From: Flavimobilis soli
GTDB lineage: Bacteria > Actinomycetota > Actinomycetes > Actinomycetales > Cellulomonadaceae
DNA: 64,000 nt
Direction of reading: 5' to 3'
Assembly: GCF_002564025.1 (NCBI RefSeq)
Contig: NZ_PDJH01000001.1
Coordinates: 1,984,001 to 2,048,000, forward strand
The first letter of the stretch is position 1, and each line of letters starts with the position of its first letter. Under the pieces are notes generated by a model. The model did not search any database and was not told the origin of the DNA. It saw only the letters and a list, made by a program, of their open reading frames with translations. This document shows, one piece after another, positions 17,100 through 26,179 of the stretch. The position numbers were made by a program, and so were the translations under genes.

Positions 17100-18577
17100 G
17101 CGAGCAGGCAGCAGGGCGCACCGGGGTGCGCGGAGCGCTCGCCGTGTGGGCCGCGCGCGAGCCACGGTCGCTGAGTGACGTGGCATACCTCGTGTACGTC
17201 GTCGTGCTGACGGCGTTCATCGTGCTCGGACCGGGCGTCCGCGCGCTGTGGCTGCTCGCGACCGGCGACGCCGGGGTGGCCGCGCTGAGCGACCCGAGCA
17301 TGCCGGCGGCGTGGGCCGTCGTGTCGGGGTGCGCGTGGCTGCTCGCGTTCGTCGCGGGGGTCGAGCGTGGCCCCGCGCTGCGTCCGCCGTTCCTCACGGG
17401 CGTCCTCGGCGATGCTGACGCGTCGCGCGCGAGGGCGTTCGGCGGTCCGGTCCTGCGCGCGACCGCCACGCTCGCCGTGGCCGGCGCCGTCGCGCCCCTG
17501 CTTCCCGCGCTCGCGCTCGTCGACGCTGGTCTCGCCCGGCCGCGCGACGTGGCCGCGCTCGCGCTCGCGGGGGCGCTCGCGGGGCTGCTCGTCGCGACCG
17601 CGTGGCTCGCCGGTCAGGTGCTCCGTGCGACGACGGTCGGCTGGACCGCGGTCGTCGCGCTCGCAGCGGGGGTAGCGACCGCGCTCGTGGGCTGGTGGCG
17701 GTGGGCGCCGTGGGCGCTCGTCGCGAGCGTATGGCCGGGTAGCGGGTTGCCTGCCGCGAGCGTCGTGGCTGCAGCCGCCGCGGTCCTGGTCGTCGTGTGG
17801 CTCGGGCTGCGCGGGCTCGAGCGTGTCGAGACGCGTCGTCTCGTGGGGCAGGCCGTGCGGGCGCAGCGCGCGCAGCTGCTCGTCACCGCGCTCGACCTGC
17901 CCGCGGCGGGTGAGGTGTACCGGGCGCTGCCCACGGCGGGACGCCGCCTCTCGGCGCTCAGGCAGGTCCCGGGCCTGGTCGCCGTCCTGCTCGTCCCCGT
18001 GACGGCGTCGGTGCGCACGCCGTGGCGGCTCGCGGCGGGCCTCACGACGCTCGTGGCGGCGGGTGCCGCGAGCGGTCTCGTGGTGCCCGGCACGGCGTTG
18101 CACGTCGGGCCGGTCGTCAGTGCGGTGCTGGCGTACCTCGGTGTCTCGGTCGTGTGCGACGGCGTGCGGCACGCGGCGGCGCTCGGCCGGGTGTCGACCC
18201 AGTACGGCTGCTCGGACCTCACGCTCCTCGCTCTGAACGGCGCCTGGCCGCTCGTGGCCGCCGTCGGGCTGACGGCCGCCGGGGCCGCAGTCGCGGGCGC
18301 TCCTGTCGGCCTTGCAGCGGTGGTCGCTGCGCTCGCGGTCGGGGTGCGGGTGTCGGACGCGCTCAAGGGGCCGATGCCGGTCGACCTGCTCGTGCCCGTC
18401 GTGACGCCCGCGGGTGACGTCTCGGCGCTCGGCCGGGCCGTCTGGTTGGCCGACGGTCCGCTGCTCGTGGGCGCCGTCGGTGTGGCCGGCGGACTGGCGG
18501 CGGCGGGGCGTGGAGGGCTCGGCGTCGTGGCTGCGTGCGTCGTCGCGATGCTGCTCTGGCGGGCCCTGCGGCGCTGA
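17096..18577 (+). CDS. Polytopic membrane protein, probable ABC exporter partner (DUF6297-like)
   Basis: A 493-residue, very hydrophobic protein with roughly eleven or twelve predicted membrane helices, rich in Ala, Val and Leu. The GTG at 17096 overlaps the ATPase stop, so the two are coupled. A soluble basic stretch (GLRGLERVETRRLVGQAVRA) lies in the middle. The pattern and gene pairing resemble the actinobacterial DUF6297 family found next to ABC ATPases. This assignment is by resemblance and the function is not established. It is the last gene of a pyrE-ATPase-membrane protein run. Confidence 0.75.
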   Translation: MSEQAAGRTGVRGALAVWAAREPRSLSDVAYLVYVVVLTAFIVLGPGVRALWLLATGDAGVAALSDPSMPAAWAVVSGCAWLLAFVAGVERGPALRPPFLTGVLGDADASRARAFGGPVLRATATLAVAGAVAPLLPALALVDAGLARPRDVAALALAGALAGLLVATAWLAGQVLRATTVGWTAVVALAAGVATALVGWWRWAPWALVASVWPGSGLPAASVVAAAAAVLVVVWLGLRGLERVETRRLVGQAVRAQRAQLLVTALDLPAAGEVYRALPTAGRRLSALRQVPGLVAVLLVPVTASVRTPWRLAAGLTTLVAAGAASGLVVPGTALHVGPVVSAVLAYLGVSVVCDGVRHAAALGRVSTQYGCSDLTLLALNGAWPLVAAVGLTAAGAAVAGAPVGLAAVVAALAVGVRVSDALKGPMPVDLLVPVVTPAGDVSALGRAVWLADGPLLVGAVGVAGGLAAAGRGGLGVVAACVVAMLLWRALRR

Positions 18578-18591
18578 CATGCTGACACCGT

Positions 18592-18660
18592 GTTCGTCAA
18601 GTTCTGACGGCCCGTTCGCCAAGTTCTGACAGTCCGTCCGTCAAGAAGTGACAGTTCGTC
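18592..18660 (+). repeat. 22-bp-period direct repeats upstream of the HtaA gene
   Basis: Three direct copies of a 17-bp core begin at 18592, 18614 and 18636: GTTCGTCAAGTTCTGAC, GTTCGCCAAGTTCTGAC and GTCCGTCAAGAAGTGAC. A partial fourth copy, GTTCGTCAG, lies at 18654. The exact 22-bp spacing (two helical turns) places the copies on one DNA face. They lie just after the membrane-protein stop and before the HtaA promoter. They could be a regulator-binding array or the leftover end of an insertion element. Confidence 0.7.
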
Positions 18661-18709
18661 AGTCTTCTCGACGGCCGAAGGTCCTGAGAGTAGGGTGTGC
18701 CTGGTTTGC

Positions 18710-18728
18710 TTAGGCAAGCCTCACCTCT
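18710..18728 (+). promoter_or_regulatory. Putative DtxR/IdeR iron box of the HtaA gene
   Basis: TTAGGCAAGCCTCACCTCT agrees with the IdeR/DtxR consensus TTAGGTTAGSCTAACCTAA at 13 of 19 positions by eye. A -10 TAGGGT (18691-18696) with a weak -35 TCGACG 17 bp upstream places the transcription start near 18703, so the box would cover the start region and block transcription when iron is plentiful. Confidence 0.6.
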
Positions 18729-18776
18729 CCCCGTGCGTCGCTCGCACGGGCACGCCCCGACACCAGGAGCCCCGTC

Positions 18777-21700
18777 GTGCAGCTTGTGTCCCGAGCCAGG
18801 TCCGCCCTTGCGGCGCTGGCAGTCCTCGCCCTGACGCTCACCGCGTCGATCGTCGGGCTTGCCACCCCCGCCAGTGCCGCAGCCGGCCCGCAGCTCGTCG
18901 TCTCCAAGACGACCGACCTGGAGCCGGGCGAGGAAGTCACCGTCACTGGTTCGGGTTATGACCCGGCCGTGTCGATGTACCTGCTCGTGTGCACCGACGT
19001 GCCGCTGTCGGAGGTTGATTTCGACTTCGCCATGGATTGCAGAACCGGTGCGAAGCTCATCAAGCCTGGGGCGACCGGCACCCAGGTCGAGCTCGAGTCC
19101 GACGGTACGTTCACGACGACGATCGCCGTCCCGGACAAGGGCGCAGACGGCACGGCGATCTACACCGTCGCCGACCACACGGCACAGTCGAACCGTGACC
19201 AGGACGCGAAGCAGACAGTCACGTTCGTGACGCCGCCGTCGGTCTCGGTGTCGCCGGTGACGGGTGTCGATGCTGGTGTTGCCAACACGTTCTCGCTCTC
19301 GGGCAGCAACTTCGTGCTGCCTGGGTCTGCGCAGGGCCTGTACGCGGGTGTCGTCGCGACGAGCGACTGGCCCCAGGGCGCGGCGCCTGACGCGTCGAAG
19401 TTCATCGGGACGAAGTACATCGCTGCGGGCTCGATCACTGGCGGCGCGTTCACGGCGTCGCTCTCCGTCGCGGCCGGTGCGCTCGACCCGACCCGCTCGT
19501 ACGAGGTCGTGACGTTCTGCGCCCACGCCTGCTCGAGAACTGACCGGTCGCTCGACGTCCGCGTACCCATCACCTTCGCGGCGCCCGTGGTCCGGCCGTC
19601 GGTCTCGGTGTCGCCGGTGACGGGTGTCGATGCTGGTGTTGCCAACACGTTCTCCCTCACGGGCAGCAACTTCGTGCTGCCTGGGTCTGCGCAGGGCCTG
19701 TACGCGGGTGTCGTCGCGACGAGCGACTGGCCCCAGGGCGCGGCGCCTGACGCGTCGAAGTTCATCGGGACGAAGTACATCCCGGCGGGCTCGATCACTG
19801 GCGGCGCGTTCACGGCGTCGCTCTCCGTCGCGGCCGGTGCGCTCGACCCGACCCGCTCGTACGAGGTCGTGACGTTCTGCGCCCACGCCTGCTCGAGAAC
19901 TGACCGGTCGCTCGACGTCCGCGTACCCATCACCTTCGCGGCGCCCGTGGTCCGGCCGTCGGTCTCGGTGTCGCCGGTGACGGGTGTCGATGCTGGTGTT
20001 GCCAACACGTTCTCGCTCTCGGGCAGCAACTTCGTGCTGCCTGGGTCTGCGCAGGGCCTGTACGCGGGTGTCGTCGCGACGAGCGACTGGCCCCAGGGCG
20101 CGGCGCCTGACGCGTCGAAGTTCATCGGGACGAAGTACATCGCTGCGGGCTCGATCACTGGCGGCGCGTTCACGGCGTCGCTCTCCGTCGCGGCCGGTGC
20201 GCTCGACCCGACCCGCTCGTACGAGGTCGTGACGTTCTGCGCCCACGCCTGCTCGAGAACTGACCGGTCGCTCGACGTCCGCGTACCCATCACCTTCGCG
20301 GCTGCGACCACGCCGACGCCGACGCCGACCCCCACGCCGACGCCGACCCCTACGCCGACCCCGACCCCTACGCCGGCTCCGAAGCCTTCCGAGTGCGTCG
20401 CTGACTCTTCGATCACCTCCGGGACCGTCTCGTGGGGCGTCAAGTCCAGCTTCGTGACCTACATCGGCGGCTCCATCGCCAAGGGCCGGATCGAGCGCAC
20501 GGGCGTCGCCCTCAAGGACGGTCGCTTCGAGTGGTCGGGCGGCACGGGAACCTACGCTGACGGCAAGGGCAGCGTCCTCCTGCCCGGCACGCTCCACTTC
20601 CTCGGTCACCACGACGAGATGAACATGCGCTGGAGCAACCTGCGCCTCGTCCTCACCTCGTCGACCAAGGCTGAGCTCCGGGCAGACGCCGACGTCAAGG
20701 CCTACCTGTCGACCCCCGCACAGGACCTCAAGGACGTCGCGATCGGCTCGGTCGACCTTCGCGGCGCCGTGACGACGGACGGGCGCACGACGACCATCAC
20801 CAACGCAGCCGTGACGCTCCTCGCCTCCGGCACGCCCGTCTTCGCAGGGTTCTACCCCGCGGGGGAGAAGCTCGACCCGCTCAGTGCCACGATCACGGTC
20901 GCCGAGAAGTGCGACGACGCCAAGGTTCCGCCCACCCCGAAGCCCGTCGCGACGCCGACGGTCTCGCTGGGCGGCGACGTCGAGGGCGCGCGGGTCGAGC
21001 AGGGCGGCACGATCCAGTTCCGCGTCAGCGGGCTGCCCAAGAAGGCCGCCTCGAGCGCCGAGGTCCGCTCCGACCCGATCAGCCTCGGTGCCAAGCGCAC
21101 CTCGGCGAAGGGAACGGTCACGTACGAGTTCGACGTGCCCGAGGGCTTCGCCGCAGGCCGGCACACGTTCGTGCTCACCGTCGCGGGCCTCGCCGAGCCG
21201 GTCACGCGGTCGTTCACCGTGGTGCGCGCGGCAGCGGACACGCCTGCGGAGACGGACGAGCCCGCTCGCTGCGTCGCGCGCACCGTCTCCGGCGGCACCC
21301 TGACGTGGGGCCTGAAGTCGAGCTACCTCGCCTACATCGAGGGCTCGATCGCCCAGGGCAAGATCACGACGTCGGGCGCGACCCGCTCCGGCTCCACGTT
21401 CACGTGGGCCGGCGGCACGGGCGCGTACAACGCCGACGCCGCACGCGGCACCGGCTCGTTCACCGGATCGGTCCGCACGGTCGGTCACGGTGGCGTGCTC
21501 GACGTGACCTTCGCCAACCCGCGCATCGTGATGCACTCCGCGACGCAGGCGTCGCTCGTCCTCGACACCCGAGGCACGACGCTCGACGGCGACACGTTCT
21601 CCTACACCGGCATCACGTTCGCGACGCTGCACCTCAGCGGTCGCGGCGGGCTCTCGGGCGATCGCGTCTCCTACAGCGGCGTCCCCGCGACCCTCACGGC

Positions 21701-21926
21701 GGCAGGCGCCAAGGCGTTCTCCGGCTTCTACAAGGCAGGGGACTCGCTCGCTCCCGTCTCGTTCACCCTCCCGCTGGGTGGTCAGACCGACTGCTCGACG
21801 CCGACCGGCACCCTCCCCGTGACCGGGTCCGAGCCCGCCGGGCTGGTCGCGCTCTCCGGCGCGCTCCTGCTCGCTGGAGCCGTGCTCGTCGCGGTGCGCC
21901 GTCGCCGTGGTGCCGTCACCGCCTGA
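18777..21926 (+). CDS. LPXTG-anchored HtaA-domain (heme-binding type) surface protein with three near-identical repeats
   Basis: A 1049-residue secreted protein: signal peptide about 1-35, Ig-like module, three 120-residue Ig-like repeats (154-273, 274-393, 394-509), a Thr-Pro linker (about 512-534), HtaA domain 1 (about 539-708), an Ig-like spacer, HtaA domain 2 (about 831-1005), sortase signal LPVTG (1013-1017), a hydrophobic helix and a basic tail. HtaA domains (SGTVSWGVKSSF, GGTLTWGLKSSY, conserved Tyr and His) bind heme in Corynebacterium, so this is probably a wall-anchored hemoprotein receptor. The GTG at 18777 follows AGGAG by 7 nt. An upstream iron box fits induction by low iron. No hmuTUV heme importer is in the window. 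Confidence 0.9.
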   Translation: MQLVSRARSALAALAVLALTLTASIVGLATPASAAAGPQLVVSKTTDLEPGEEVTVTGSGYDPAVSMYLLVCTDVPLSEVDFDFAMDCRTGAKLIKPGATGTQVELESDGTFTTTIAVPDKGADGTAIYTVADHTAQSNRDQDAKQTVTFVTPPSVSVSPVTGVDAGVANTFSLSGSNFVLPGSAQGLYAGVVATSDWPQGAAPDASKFIGTKYIAAGSITGGAFTASLSVAAGALDPTRSYEVVTFCAHACSRTDRSLDVRVPITFAAPVVRPSVSVSPVTGVDAGVANTFSLTGSNFVLPGSAQGLYAGVVATSDWPQGAAPDASKFIGTKYIPAGSITGGAFTASLSVAAGALDPTRSYEVVTFCAHACSRTDRSLDVRVPITFAAPVVRPSVSVSPVTGVDAGVANTFSLSGSNFVLPGSAQGLYAGVVATSDWPQGAAPDASKFIGTKYIAAGSITGGAFTASLSVAAGALDPTRSYEVVTFCAHACSRTDRSLDVRVPITFAAATTPTPTPTPTPTPTPTPTPTPTPAPKPSECVADSSITSGTVSWGVKSSFVTYIGGSIAKGRIERTGVALKDGRFEWSGGTGTYADGKGSVLLPGTLHFLGHHDEMNMRWSNLRLVLTSSTKAELRADADVKAYLSTPAQDLKDVAIGSVDLRGAVTTDGRTTTITNAAVTLLASGTPVFAGFYPAGEKLDPLSATITVAEKCDDAKVPPTPKPVATPTVSLGGDVEGARVEQGGTIQFRVSGLPKKAASSAEVRSDPISLGAKRTSAKGTVTYEFDVPEGFAAGRHTFVLTVAGLAEPVTRSFTVVRAAADTPAETDEPARCVARTVSGGTLTWGLKSSYLAYIEGSIAQGKITTSGATRSGSTFTWAGGTGAYNADAARGTGSFTGSVRTVGHGGVLDVTFANPRIVMHSATQASLVLDTRGTTLDGDTFSYTGITFATLHLSGRGGLSGDRVSYSGVPATLTAAGAKAFSGFYKAGDSLAPVSFTLPLGGQTDCSTPTGTLPVTGSEPAGLVALSGALLLAGAVLVAVRRRRGAVTA
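19236..20302 (+). repeat. Three tandem 360-bp coding repeats
   Basis: Copies start at 19236, 19596 and 19956; the last is cut 13 bp short. Copies one and three appear identical over the shared length. Copy two differs at only a few bases (SLTGSN for SLSGSN, IPAGS for IAAGS). Such uniformity at the DNA level implies very recent duplication or ongoing gene conversion, and copy number may vary between strains. Confidence 0.95.
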
Positions 21927-21945
21927 CCGGGTGCGCTGACAGACC

Positions 21946-21976
21946 GCAGGCCCGGACGCGATGCGTCCGGGCCTGC
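21946..21976. terminator. Terminator hairpin after the HtaA gene
   Basis: Perfect 14-bp stem GCAGGCCCGGACGC / GCGTCCGGGCCTGC with a 3-nt loop, between the convergent HtaA and HAD genes, so it can serve both strands. Confidence 0.8.
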
Positions 21977-21999
21977 GTCGTGCTCGTGCAGCGGCGAGG

Positions 22000-22782
22000 T
22001 CAGACCAGCTCGATCAGGTCTGCGATCGAGGGGACGACGCGCGACGGACGGAACGGGTACAGCTCGACCTGCTCCGCCGTCGTCGAGCCGGTGAGCACGA
22101 GGAACGTCTCGAGGCCCGCCTCGATGCCCGCGACCACGTCCGTGTCCATGCGGTCACCGATCATCGCCGTCGTCTCCGAGTGCGCGTCGATGCGGTTGAG
22201 CGCCGACCGGAACATCATCGGGTTCGGCTTGCCCACGAAGTACGGCTCGCGTCCCGTCGCCTTCGTGATCATCGCGGCGACCGCGCCCGTCGCAGGCAGC
22301 GGGCCCTCGGCGCTCGGGCCCGTCGCGTCTGGGTTCGTGCAGATGAACCGCGCGCCGTCGAGGATCAGCCGGATCGCCTTGGTGATCGCCTCGAACGAGT
22401 AGGTGCGGGTCTCGCCGAGCACCACGTAGTCCGGGGACGACTCGGTGAGCGTGTAGCCCACCTCGTAGAGCGCAGTCGTGAGGCCGGCCTCCCCGATGAC
22501 GTACGCCGAGCCGCCCGGCGACTGGTCCTGCAGGAAGCTCGCCGTGGCGAGCGCGGACGTCCAGATCGCCTCCTGCGGGACGTCGATGCCTGACTGCGCG
22601 AGCCGAGCGCGCAGGTCGCGATCGGTGAAGATCGAGTTGTTCGTGAGCACGAGGAAAGGCCGCTCGGCGTCGCGCAGCGCACGGATGAACTCCGGCGCGC
22701 CGGGGAGGGCGACGCCCTCGTGGACGAGCACGCCGTCCATGTCGGTCAGCCAGGAGCGGATCTCGCGAGGCTGGTCTGTCAT
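22000..22782 (-). CDS. HAD-IIA family sugar phosphatase (NagD-like)
   Basis: A 260-residue cytoplasmic phosphatase of the haloacid dehalogenase superfamily, subclass IIA. The nucleophile motif DMDGV (D14, D16), motif II LTNNS, the Lys motif GKPNP and the C-terminal GDRMDTDV are all present, with the C2 cap domain in between. NagD-like enzymes dephosphorylate sugar phosphates and nucleotides; the exact substrate is unknown. It follows the DedA gene with a 1-nt gap, so they form one transcript. Confidence 0.92.
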   Translation of the reverse strand: MTDQPREIRSWLTDMDGVLVHEGVALPGAPEFIRALRDAERPFLVLTNNSIFTDRDLRARLAQSGIDVPQEAIWTSALATASFLQDQSPGGSAYVIGEAGLTTALYEVGYTLTESSPDYVVLGETRTYSFEAITKAIRLILDGARFICTNPDATGPSAEGPLPATGAVAAMITKATGREPYFVGKPNPMMFRSALNRIDAHSETTAMIGDRMDTDVVAGIEAGLETFLVLTGSTTAEQVELYPFRPSRVVPSIADLIELV

Positions 22783-22783
22783 G

Positions 22784-23518
22784 TCACACCTCCGGGGTCG
22801 TCGGGGCGGTCGCGGCAGGCTCGTCCGAGGCTCGGCGCCGAGCGAGCCAGCCGCGCCCCACCTCGATGAAGATCGGGAGCACCGAGACGAGCACGATCAG
22901 GACGAGGATCGCCTCGATGTTGTCGTGGATGAAGCTGATCTGCCCGAGGAAGTACCCGAGCACCGTGATGCCGACGCCCCACAGGAGCGCCCCGATCACG
23001 TTGTACGTGACGAAGTGGCGGTACGGCATCCGTCCGACACCGGCCGCGACGGGCGCGTACGTGCGCACGAAGGGCGCGAAGCGCGCGAGGATTATCGCCC
23101 GGCCGCCGTACTTGTCGAAGAATGCGTTCGTCTGGTCGATGTACGACTGCTTGAAGAAGCGGGAGTCCGGCTTGTTGAAGATGCGCGGACCAACTCGGTG
23201 CCCGATCCCGTACGCGACCTGATCGCCCGCGAACGCGCACACGAACAGCAGCACGCACAGGAGCCACAGCGGGAAGTCGAGCTGGTCCTGCGCGACGAGC
23301 ATGCCCGCCGTGAACAGCAGCGAGTCGCCGGGCAGGAACGGGAACAGCAGCCCCGTCTCGATGAACACGACGAGGCAGATCCCGATGAGCGCGTACGTGC
23401 CGAACGACGCGATGAGCGAGTCTGCCTGCATCCAGTCAGGGCCGAGAGCGAGCACGCTCGGGTCGGCGGTCGCGTAGAGCGGTAGGGAGGACGCGGCGTC
23501 GAGCACAGAGGTCAGCAC
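22784..23518 (-). CDS. DedA-family membrane protein
   Basis: A 244-residue integral membrane protein of the DedA/SNARE-associated family. Family members act in membrane homeostasis, some as undecaprenyl-phosphate or phospholipid flippases. The conserved E-x-G-LLFPFLPGDSLLF stretch and FARFAPFVRTYAPVAAGVGRM are both visible, with re-entrant loops and about four membrane helices. The GTG start at 23518 lies 6 nt after the -10 box TAGGCT. It is co-transcribed with the HAD phosphatase gene. Confidence 0.93.
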   Translation of the reverse strand: MLTSVLDAASSLPLYATADPSVLALGPDWMQADSLIASFGTYALIGICLVVFIETGLLFPFLPGDSLLFTAGMLVAQDQLDFPLWLLCVLLFVCAFAGDQVAYGIGHRVGPRIFNKPDSRFFKQSYIDQTNAFFDKYGGRAIILARFAPFVRTYAPVAAGVGRMPYRHFVTYNVIGALLWGVGITVLGYFLGQISFIHDNIEAILVLIVLVSVLPIFIEVGRGWLARRRASDEPAATAPTTPEV

Positions 23519-23524
23519 CGCTCC

Positions 23525-23617
23525 AGCCTAGTCGGGGTGCCCTGCACGGCCGGCGGTTCCGCCGTGAGCAAGCGGTGAACATCCGTGGACCGCTCGCGCC
23601 CGTACCTGCTGGACAAT
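23525..23617. promoter_or_regulatory. Divergent -10 boxes for leaderless DedA and SPOUT methyltransferase genes
   Basis: Minus strand: TAGGCT (23530-23525), 6-nt spacer, DedA GTG. Plus strand: GACAAT (23612-23617), 6-nt spacer, GTG at 23624. The latter decides the methyltransferase start over the in-frame GTG at 23585, which would lie upstream of the promoter. Confidence 0.6.
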
Positions 23618-23623
23618 GGTCGG

Positions 23624-24271
23624 GTGCTGCAGGACCGTGACCAGGAGACCACCCGGGAGATCGGCGTCGGGCCGTGGCCCGGCGGGCCGGCAGCCTGGCC
23701 CACCGACGAGTGCTACGACCCCGAGCTGCTGCGCGACGGCGACCGCCGCAACGTCACCGACGAGTTCCGGTACTGGACGGTCGACGCGATCGTCGCCGAG
23801 CTCGACACCCGCCGCCACCCGTTCCACGTCGCGATCGAGAACTGGGGCCACGACCTCAACATCGGGTCGGTCGTGCGCACCGCGAACGCGTTCAACGCGG
23901 CAGCCGTGCACATCGTCGGGCGACGTCGCTGGAACCGGCGAGGCGCCATGGTCACCGATCGCTACCAGCACGTGCACCACCACCCGGACGTCGCCGACCT
24001 GCTCGCCTGGGCGGCCGGGGAGGGGCTGCCGGTCATCGGCATCGACAACGTGCCCGGCTCGGTCGCGATCGAGACGTTCGCGCTCCCGCGCGAGTGCGTG
24101 CTGCTGTTCGGCCAGGAGGGCGCAGGCCTGAGCGACGAGGCCGTCGCGGCGTGCGACGCCGTCCTGCACATCACGCAGTTCGGGTCGACCCGGTCCATCA
24201 ACGCCGGCGCTGCCGGAGCGATCGCGATGCACGCCTGGATCAGCAGGTACGCGGACATCCCGCAGCAGTGA
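23624..24271 (+). CDS. SPOUT (TrmH/SpoU) RNA 2'-O-methyltransferase
   Basis: A 215-residue S-adenosylmethionine-dependent RNA ribose methyltransferase. The three SPOUT motifs are clear: NIGSVVRTANAF (about residues 85-96), LLFGQEGAGLS and STRSINAGAAGAIAMH. These form the trefoil knot that binds SAM. An N-terminal extension of about 70 residues, rich in Asp, Arg and Pro, precedes the domain. The target RNA (tRNA or 23S rRNA) cannot be told from sequence alone. The start is fixed by the -10 box GACAAT 6 nt upstream. Confidence 0.9.
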   Translation: MLQDRDQETTREIGVGPWPGGPAAWPTDECYDPELLRDGDRRNVTDEFRYWTVDAIVAELDTRRHPFHVAIENWGHDLNIGSVVRTANAFNAAAVHIVGRRRWNRRGAMVTDRYQHVHHHPDVADLLAWAAGEGLPVIGIDNVPGSVAIETFALPRECVLLFGQEGAGLSDEAVAACDAVLHITQFGSTRSINAGAAGAIAMHAWISRYADIPQQ

Positions 24272-24390
24272 GCCCGCGCTGGTGAGACCGTGTTCCACGG
24301 GTCAAACGGCCCAGCGTGCGGTCATGCATCCGTGAGAAACTGTCCCCGACAGTCCCGTAGAAAACCCTCACCCCCACTTGGAGTTCTTCG

Positions 24391-25410
<1,020 letters not shown>

Positions 25411-25425
25411 CCTGAGCGCTGACGC

Positions 25426-25461
25426 AGAAGGCCTCCGCACCCTCGGGTGCGGGGGCCTTCT
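25426..25461 (+). terminator. Terminator of the aldolase gene
   Basis: 16-bp stem (25426-25441 with 25446-25461, one T-G wobble) around a CTCG loop, followed by TCGTATCT. Confidence 0.8.
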
Positions 25462-25514
25462 CGTATCTGCGGGCCCCGAGGCGCAGCGGCAAGGTCGGCG
25501 GTCGGCGCAGATGG

Positions 25515-25551
25515 CGAGAGCCCTCGCCACCAGCGGTGGCGAGGGCTCTCG
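25515..25551 (-). terminator. Terminator of the first STAS gene
   Basis: Perfect 16-bp stem CGAGAGCCCTCGCCAC / GTGGCGAGGGCTCTCG with a 5-nt loop, 37 bp past the STAS stop codon on the minus strand. Confidence 0.75.
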
Positions 25552-25587
25552 GAGGTCGTGCGTCGCAGGCGCGGGGCCTGCCCCCGG

Positions 25588-26043
25588 TCAGAGCGCGGGG
25601 TCGGCGTGGCGCGGGAGGCGCTCGATCGTGAACTCGTCGACGGGTGCGAGCTCGAAGCCCGGGTCCTCGTCGAGGATCTCGAGGAGCTCGCCGATGCGCG
25701 TCACGTCGAGCAGGAAGCGCATCGTCGCGGGCGCGCGCAGCACGCGCACCTTGTGCGGCGACGTCGTCGCGAGACGCGCGAGGAACGCGACGCCGGACGA
25801 GTCCATGAACGTCACGTGGTGAGCGTCGACCTCGACGGGGAGGCCAGCCGTCTCGGCGTCCTGCATCGCGTCGGAGAACTCGTCGGCGAGGTTGGCGTCG
25901 ATCTCGCCGGACAGGACGATACGCGTGCGCACGGCGCCGACGAGGACGTGGACCGTGCCGGGGTCGCTCACAGTTGCGGCGGACTCGTCAGCGGCGGACG
26001 GGTCCTGCCCAGGGAGATCCTGCGGGCTGGGCGTGTCGTACAC
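25588..26043 (-). CDS. STAS-domain anti-sigma factor antagonist
   Basis: A 151-residue STAS protein of the SpoIIAA/RsbV type. An N-terminal tail of about 40 residues is followed by the STAS fold. The phosphorylatable serine is in FMDSSGVAFL, with the usual preceding strand pattern. The GTG at 26043 was chosen because AGGAGG lies 5 nt upstream; earlier in-frame codons lack a ribosome site. It diverges from a gene for a SpoIIE-type phosphatase with its own kinase-like domain. It is therefore a likely substrate of that phosphatase in a partner-switching stress or envelope circuit. Confidence 0.88.
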   Translation of the reverse strand: MYDTPSPQDLPGQDPSAADESAATVSDPGTVHVLVGAVRTRIVLSGEIDANLADEFSDAMQDAETAGLPVEVDAHHVTFMDSSGVAFLARLATTSPHKVRVLRAPATMRFLLDVTRIGELLEILDEDPGFELAPVDEFTIERLPRHADPAL

Positions 26044-26179
26044 GGTCCTCCTTCGGTCGCCGTGGTGCGGCGGGAGATCGCGCGGGCATATGGTCACTAT
26101 CCTGGCGCCACCACGAAGGTTCGCCTTGGAGCAGACTATCTATCTTGCACGGGCGGCGGGCAACTCAGGGGAAGGTCAG

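Noticed and set aside
14414..18622. Minus-strand open frame of about 1400 codons opposite SDR, pyrE and the ABC genes
   Set aside because: Composition is almost purely Arg, Asp, Ala and Gly with no recognisable fold, and it lies opposite genes with clear family motifs.
19236..20302. Evenly spaced repeats considered as a CRISPR array
   Set aside because: The unit is 360 bp, is translated as a 120-residue domain, has no spacers and no cas genes nearby.
20309..20385. CCGACGCC-type short tandem repeat considered as a regulatory or phase-variable tract
   Set aside because: It encodes the Thr-Pro linker of the HtaA protein with period 6 in frame, so length changes would keep the frame and not switch the gene off.
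18597..21632. Minus-strand open frame of about 1000 codons with internal repeats
   Set aside because: The repeats simply mirror the 360-bp coding repeats of the HtaA gene on the plus strand; no protein family features are present.
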